From positions 307,091 through 371,090 of the forward strand of contig NZ_WBJS01000007.1 of the NCBI RefSeq assembly GCF_009296265.1: DNA of 64,000 nt, given 5' to 3'. Each line of letters begins with the position of its first letter. The stretch's first letter is position 1. The notes under the pieces were generated by a model. That model made no database searches, was not told the origin of the DNA, and worked only from the letters and a program-made list of their open reading frames with translations. A program made the position numbers and the translations under genes. The stretch is from Thioclava sp. JE_KL1. Its GTDB lineage: Bacteria > Pseudomonadota > Alphaproteobacteria > Rhodobacterales > Rhodobacteraceae. Positions 61,324 through 64,000 of this stretch are shown here, piece by piece.

Positions 61324-63690
61324 TCAGGCGGCGCGGATCGCGGGCGGCTGATCTCTCGCGATCCACGCGCCTTGTTCATAGCGCGCGCAGATCTGGCCCG
61401 CGTCATCCATCGCCTGCAGCGACAGCCAGCCATTGTCGAACAGGGTTTTAAGTTGCGGATGCCGCTCCAGCACGCCGGAGATCGCCTCCGTCGGGGCCGC
61501 GACGACGACCGAGAGCCGCAGAGGATCATGGCGCAACTGTTCCCCGTCATGCAGGGACTGCATCGGCAGACCGACCCGCAGATCGCCTCCATTGCCCTCG
61601 AACACGCCGATACCGCCGACAACGTTGTGCAGCAGCTTGTTGCCTGCCCCAAAGACCTCGGGCGCGGTGGCTGAGCCATGATATTGCAGCGCGATCCAGT
61701 TGGTGACTACCGCAGGGGCGGTCAGGATCAGTTCCAGCGTCGCGAAGCCATCATCCTGCCGCCAATGGTAATCGTGCAGGAAGGCTCGCCCGCCAAGATC
61801 ACAGCCCAGACTGCGCGCCCTCGGTGCCACGATGAAGGCACGGCATCCGGCCAGACCCCATTCGGGGCGCAGCTCGGACCAGTCCTTGCCGCGCCGGGGC
61901 AGGTCGGCCCCGGATCCCGCGCGGGGCAGAGCCTGCGCCCGCGCCGTCCGCACGATTTCGCCCGCCTTCGCGAGCGCTGCTTGTAGCCGCGCCAGATGCG
62001 CCTTCGGCACCGCACTGAGCCCTTCGTCGAACAGGTGCAGCGCATCGCTGACCGTGTCATGTAGCCCCGCGAGGAAGCGCGTCTCAGGCAGGATCGCGAT
62101 TCCGTTGCGCGACAGACCCTTGCGCACCACCGGATCATTGAGCAGCTCGGCCAGAAGCCGCGCGTTCACATCGCCCGCATGGCCTCCGCAAGCCCCGCAT
62201 TGCAGGGCGCTCGCATGCGGCGCGTTTGTGACATGCGCCCCATGGCCAGCGATCAGCACGATCGGCGCGAAACCGGAGGTAAGCGACATTGCCCGCAACA
62301 CCCGGCCCGCGAGTGCGATCCGCTCTTCCGAGGGCAGGTCGAGTGCGGGCACAGGTTCAGGGGACGGGGCGTCGTCCTGCGCCATCGCCGATCCGAACAG
62401 CTTGCCCAAATAGAGCGGCCCGGTCGCCTCCACGAAGGCGAAGGACGAAACCGCGGCCAGTTTGAATCGGCCCCAGGCGCGGGTCGCGCGCCGGGTGATC
62501 CGTTCCGCCTGATCGGCCTTGCCGCCCACCGCGACCTGCGAGTTGAGCGCCGCCTCCAGCAGCACCGGCGCCCGCGCCTCGCGCTGATCCGAGGCGAGCC
62601 CGAGATGCGCGATCGGCAGGCCGAAGAACCCCGCGAAGCCACGCGTCTGCACCCCGGGATCAGCGGATTCCAGCGCCCGCCGGAACGGTTCGGAGCGCAC
62701 ATCGATACAGAAGATCGCCTGAATGTCCGGCGGCGGCGCGCCGGCCCTGCCTCCCGAGGTGGCGAGCTTTTCGGCCAGCGCCAGCTCCTCGGCCTGATCG
62801 GCAGCCTCCTGCAGGGCCAGATCGATGCGTAGATCGTGGCTCGGCTCCAGCGGCGCGGCATGAGCTTTCAGCGCCTGCGTCCAGGGCATGGCGAGTTGGT
62901 CGGCGAAGCAGTCGAGCAGCGCTACCTCCCAAGCGAGCCGGATCACTAACATCTCGAACCCCAGCGTGTTGCGTTCGCCCTTCAGCCCATCGGCCCAGCC
63001 GAGCCCGCGCACATATTGCGCCCAACCGCCAAGGCTCATCGCGAGCCGGTGCAGATAGAGCGGTGCGGCCTCCGCACTGAGGCCAAGCCGTCCCGTCAAC
63101 TCCGCGAAGGCCGCGCGTGGATCCGTGGGCAGGCTCGCCACGAAGGCGCAGAAGCCGCGCAGTCCGTGTAAGCCCGGCGTCAGGTCGCGTAGCGCGAAAG
63201 CCCGCCATGCTTTGAAGGCCGACCCGCCCGGTGCGGGCCAGAGCGCTTGTCCCTTGTCGAAATGCCCGCCAGCCCACAGACCGACCCGGTCCGCGATCAG
63301 AGCGGGCCAGTCTTGCCCGGTTTTCCGCGCCGCCAGATCGGCCAGCGTCGGATCGGGGCAATAGGCGGGCGAAGGGGCATGAAGTGCCCTTTGCACCTGA
63401 TCGGGATCGAGCTCGGCCCCGACCGCGGCGGCGGCGATGTCCTGCTCCGTCACGCGCCCGGCCTCGAACCACGCGGCGATCACCTCGCGCGGGGCGGTGA
63501 TCCGCGCGCCCGCCACCCGCGCCAGCCGGGTTGCGGCCTGAAGGCGGCTCTCTCCTGCCTGACCGAGGTAGGGGTTTACCGCGACCGTCGCCTCCAGACC
63601 GAAGGCGGGCGGGATCTGTGCCAACGCATCTTCGGCGGCGGCAAAGAGTTGCAGTGTGGCGCCGGGAAACTGATAACTGTGGAAGCGCAT
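61324..63690 (-). CDS. dabA: DabA, inorganic carbon transporter subunit (DUF2309)
   Basis: A 788-residue protein of the DUF2309 family. Its beta-carbonic-anhydrase-like zinc site is complete: Cys 328 and Asp 330 (FCIDVRSE), His 483 (AGHGAHV) and Cys 498 (QCGACGG). With DabB it makes an energy-coupled CO2-hydrating pump. The C-terminal part ('GVFEGNGGDLRVGLPMQSL') is typical. It follows dabB by 4 bp and is convergent with the CIA30 gene. Confidence 0.95.
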   Translation of the reverse strand: MRFHSYQFPGATLQLFAAAEDALAQIPPAFGLEATVAVNPYLGQAGESRLQAATRLARVAGARITAPREVIAAWFEAGRVTEQDIAAAAVGAELDPDQVQRALHAPSPAYCPDPTLADLAARKTGQDWPALIADRVGLWAGGHFDKGQALWPAPGGSAFKAWRAFALRDLTPGLHGLRGFCAFVASLPTDPRAAFAELTGRLGLSAEAAPLYLHRLAMSLGGWAQYVRGLGWADGLKGERNTLGFEMLVIRLAWEVALLDCFADQLAMPWTQALKAHAAPLEPSHDLRIDLALQEAADQAEELALAEKLATSGGRAGAPPPDIQAIFCIDVRSEPFRRALESADPGVQTRGFAGFFGLPIAHLGLASDQREARAPVLLEAALNSQVAVGGKADQAERITRRATRAWGRFKLAAVSSFAFVEATGPLYLGKLFGSAMAQDDAPSPEPVPALDLPSEERIALAGRVLRAMSLTSGFAPIVLIAGHGAHVTNAPHASALQCGACGGHAGDVNARLLAELLNDPVVRKGLSRNGIAILPETRFLAGLHDTVSDALHLFDEGLSAVPKAHLARLQAALAKAGEIVRTARAQALPRAGSGADLPRRGKDWSELRPEWGLAGCRAFIVAPRARSLGCDLGGRAFLHDYHWRQDDGFATLELILTAPAVVTNWIALQYHGSATAPEVFGAGNKLLHNVVGGIGVFEGNGGDLRVGLPMQSLHDGEQLRHDPLRLSVVVAAPTEAISGVLERHPQLKTLFDNGWLSLQAMDDAGQICARYEQGAWIARDQPPAIRAA

Positions 63691-63694
63691 TGCC

Positions 63695-64000
63695 TTAACC
63701 TTTCTTGAGGGGCGTCTGCCCGATCAACCGATCGGAGAGAGCGTTGAGATAGAGACCGTTCATCAGATGGACCCGCAGCCCCGCCGCAGCCGGATGGCTG
63801 CCCCAGAGCGGGAAGGTCGCCTGCGCCCAGGCTGCGAGACCGAAGCCCACAACGGTCAGGAGCATCACGAGCCAGATCAGCGGATCGGCGACGGGCGGCG
63901 GCGGCAGGGTGCCCGCCGAGAGCGCATTCGCCCCCCAATGCAGCGCGAAATAGCCAAGGGTCGCGCCCAGAGACATCAGCGTCGTGCGCCAGAACAGAGG
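63695..64000 (-). CDS. dabB: DabB, C-terminal part (NADH dehydrogenase subunit 5-like membrane subunit)
   Basis: The last ~101 codons of a membrane protein that runs off the right edge; the frame is open to base 64000 (…PLFWRTTLM…). Visible are two hydrophobic helices and the tail 'LRVHLMNGLYLNALSDRLIG', typical of Mrp/NuoL-like DabB. It is upstream of dabA in the usual dabB-dabA order. Proton or sodium coupling cannot be told from this part. Confidence 0.85.
   Translation of the reverse strand, partial: PLFWRTTLMSLGATLGYFALHWGANALSAGTLPPPPVADPLIWLVMLLTVVGFGLAAWAQATFPLWGSHPAAAGLRVHLMNGLYLNALSDRLIGQTPLKKG

Overview
The window is GC-rich and gene-dense. Its gene types (Mo-hydroxylase with TRAP transporter, EPS-associated MarR regulator, DabA/DabB, ydcSTUV-patD-type operon) point to an alphaproteobacterium, most likely Rhodobacterales. 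This is inferred from gene content. No rRNA or tRNA gene was found and the genus cannot be fixed.

Layout. (1) 1-6.4 kb, + strand: the end of a molybdenum hydroxylase large subunit, a CoxG-like protein, a three-part TRAP transporter and an XdhC-type cofactor-insertion protein, together an uptake-and-oxidation unit for an unknown small molecule. (2) 6.6-8.9 kb: a mobile remnant with a tyrosine integrase whose tail is frameshifted, a small XRE regulator and an unknown protein, closed by a bidirectional terminator. (3) 9.0-31.3 kb, almost all - strand: a surface-polysaccharide locus. It holds manC-gmd-fcl (GDP-L-fucose), a complete nonulosonic acid set legB-legC-legG-legI-legH-ptmE-legF (CMP-legionaminic acid through GDP-linked intermediates), ugd (UDP-glucuronate), wzx, wzy, several glycosyltransferases, an acetyltransferase and two adjacent sulfotransferases. 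The predicted product is an acidic, probably sulfated, fucose- and legionaminate-containing polymer. A ~520-bp segment carrying an EPS-type MarR regulator and its leader is duplicated around ugd, and one regulator copy is broken.

(4) 31.4-40.6 kb: a scrapyard of mobile DNA and addiction modules. It contains an excisionase-like antitoxin with PIN toxin, a double-HTH/adenine-methyltransferase fusion, an orphan ribbon-helix-helix antitoxin, a pRiA4b ORF-3-like protein, a RelE/ParE toxin with antitoxin, an intact IS21-family element, and remnants of IS66, IS3, a solo IS21-type end and a glycosyltransferase tail. A ydcF-like (DUF218) gene is split across this island, its two halves lying about 9 kb apart.

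(5) 40.7-49.9 kb: a GntR regulator divergent from a sugar-type ABC transporter (with two permeases fused in one chain) and four enzymes: SDR, lambda-crystallin/gulonate-3-dehydrogenase-like enzyme, BKACE and SMP-30 lactonase. Together they suggest a non-standard sugar or sugar-acid route in which a 3-keto acid is cleaved by BKACE. This block is flanked by short direct repeats of the ydcF 5' end. (6) 50.3-51.6 kb: an orphan MobV-like relaxase. (7) 52-58.5 kb: a LysR regulator and a ydcSTUV-patD-like polyamine/4-aminobutyraldehyde operon. (8) 59-64 kb: a DCC-family protein, an MFS carrier, a CIA30 protein and, on the - strand, dabA with the end of dabB (inorganic carbon uptake).

The strongest candidates for something undescribed are the BKACE sugar-acid pathway, the HTH-HTH-methyltransferase fusion, and the sulfated legionaminic acid polysaccharide locus with an unassigned GT42/DUF115-like protein and a 59-residue coupled ORF.
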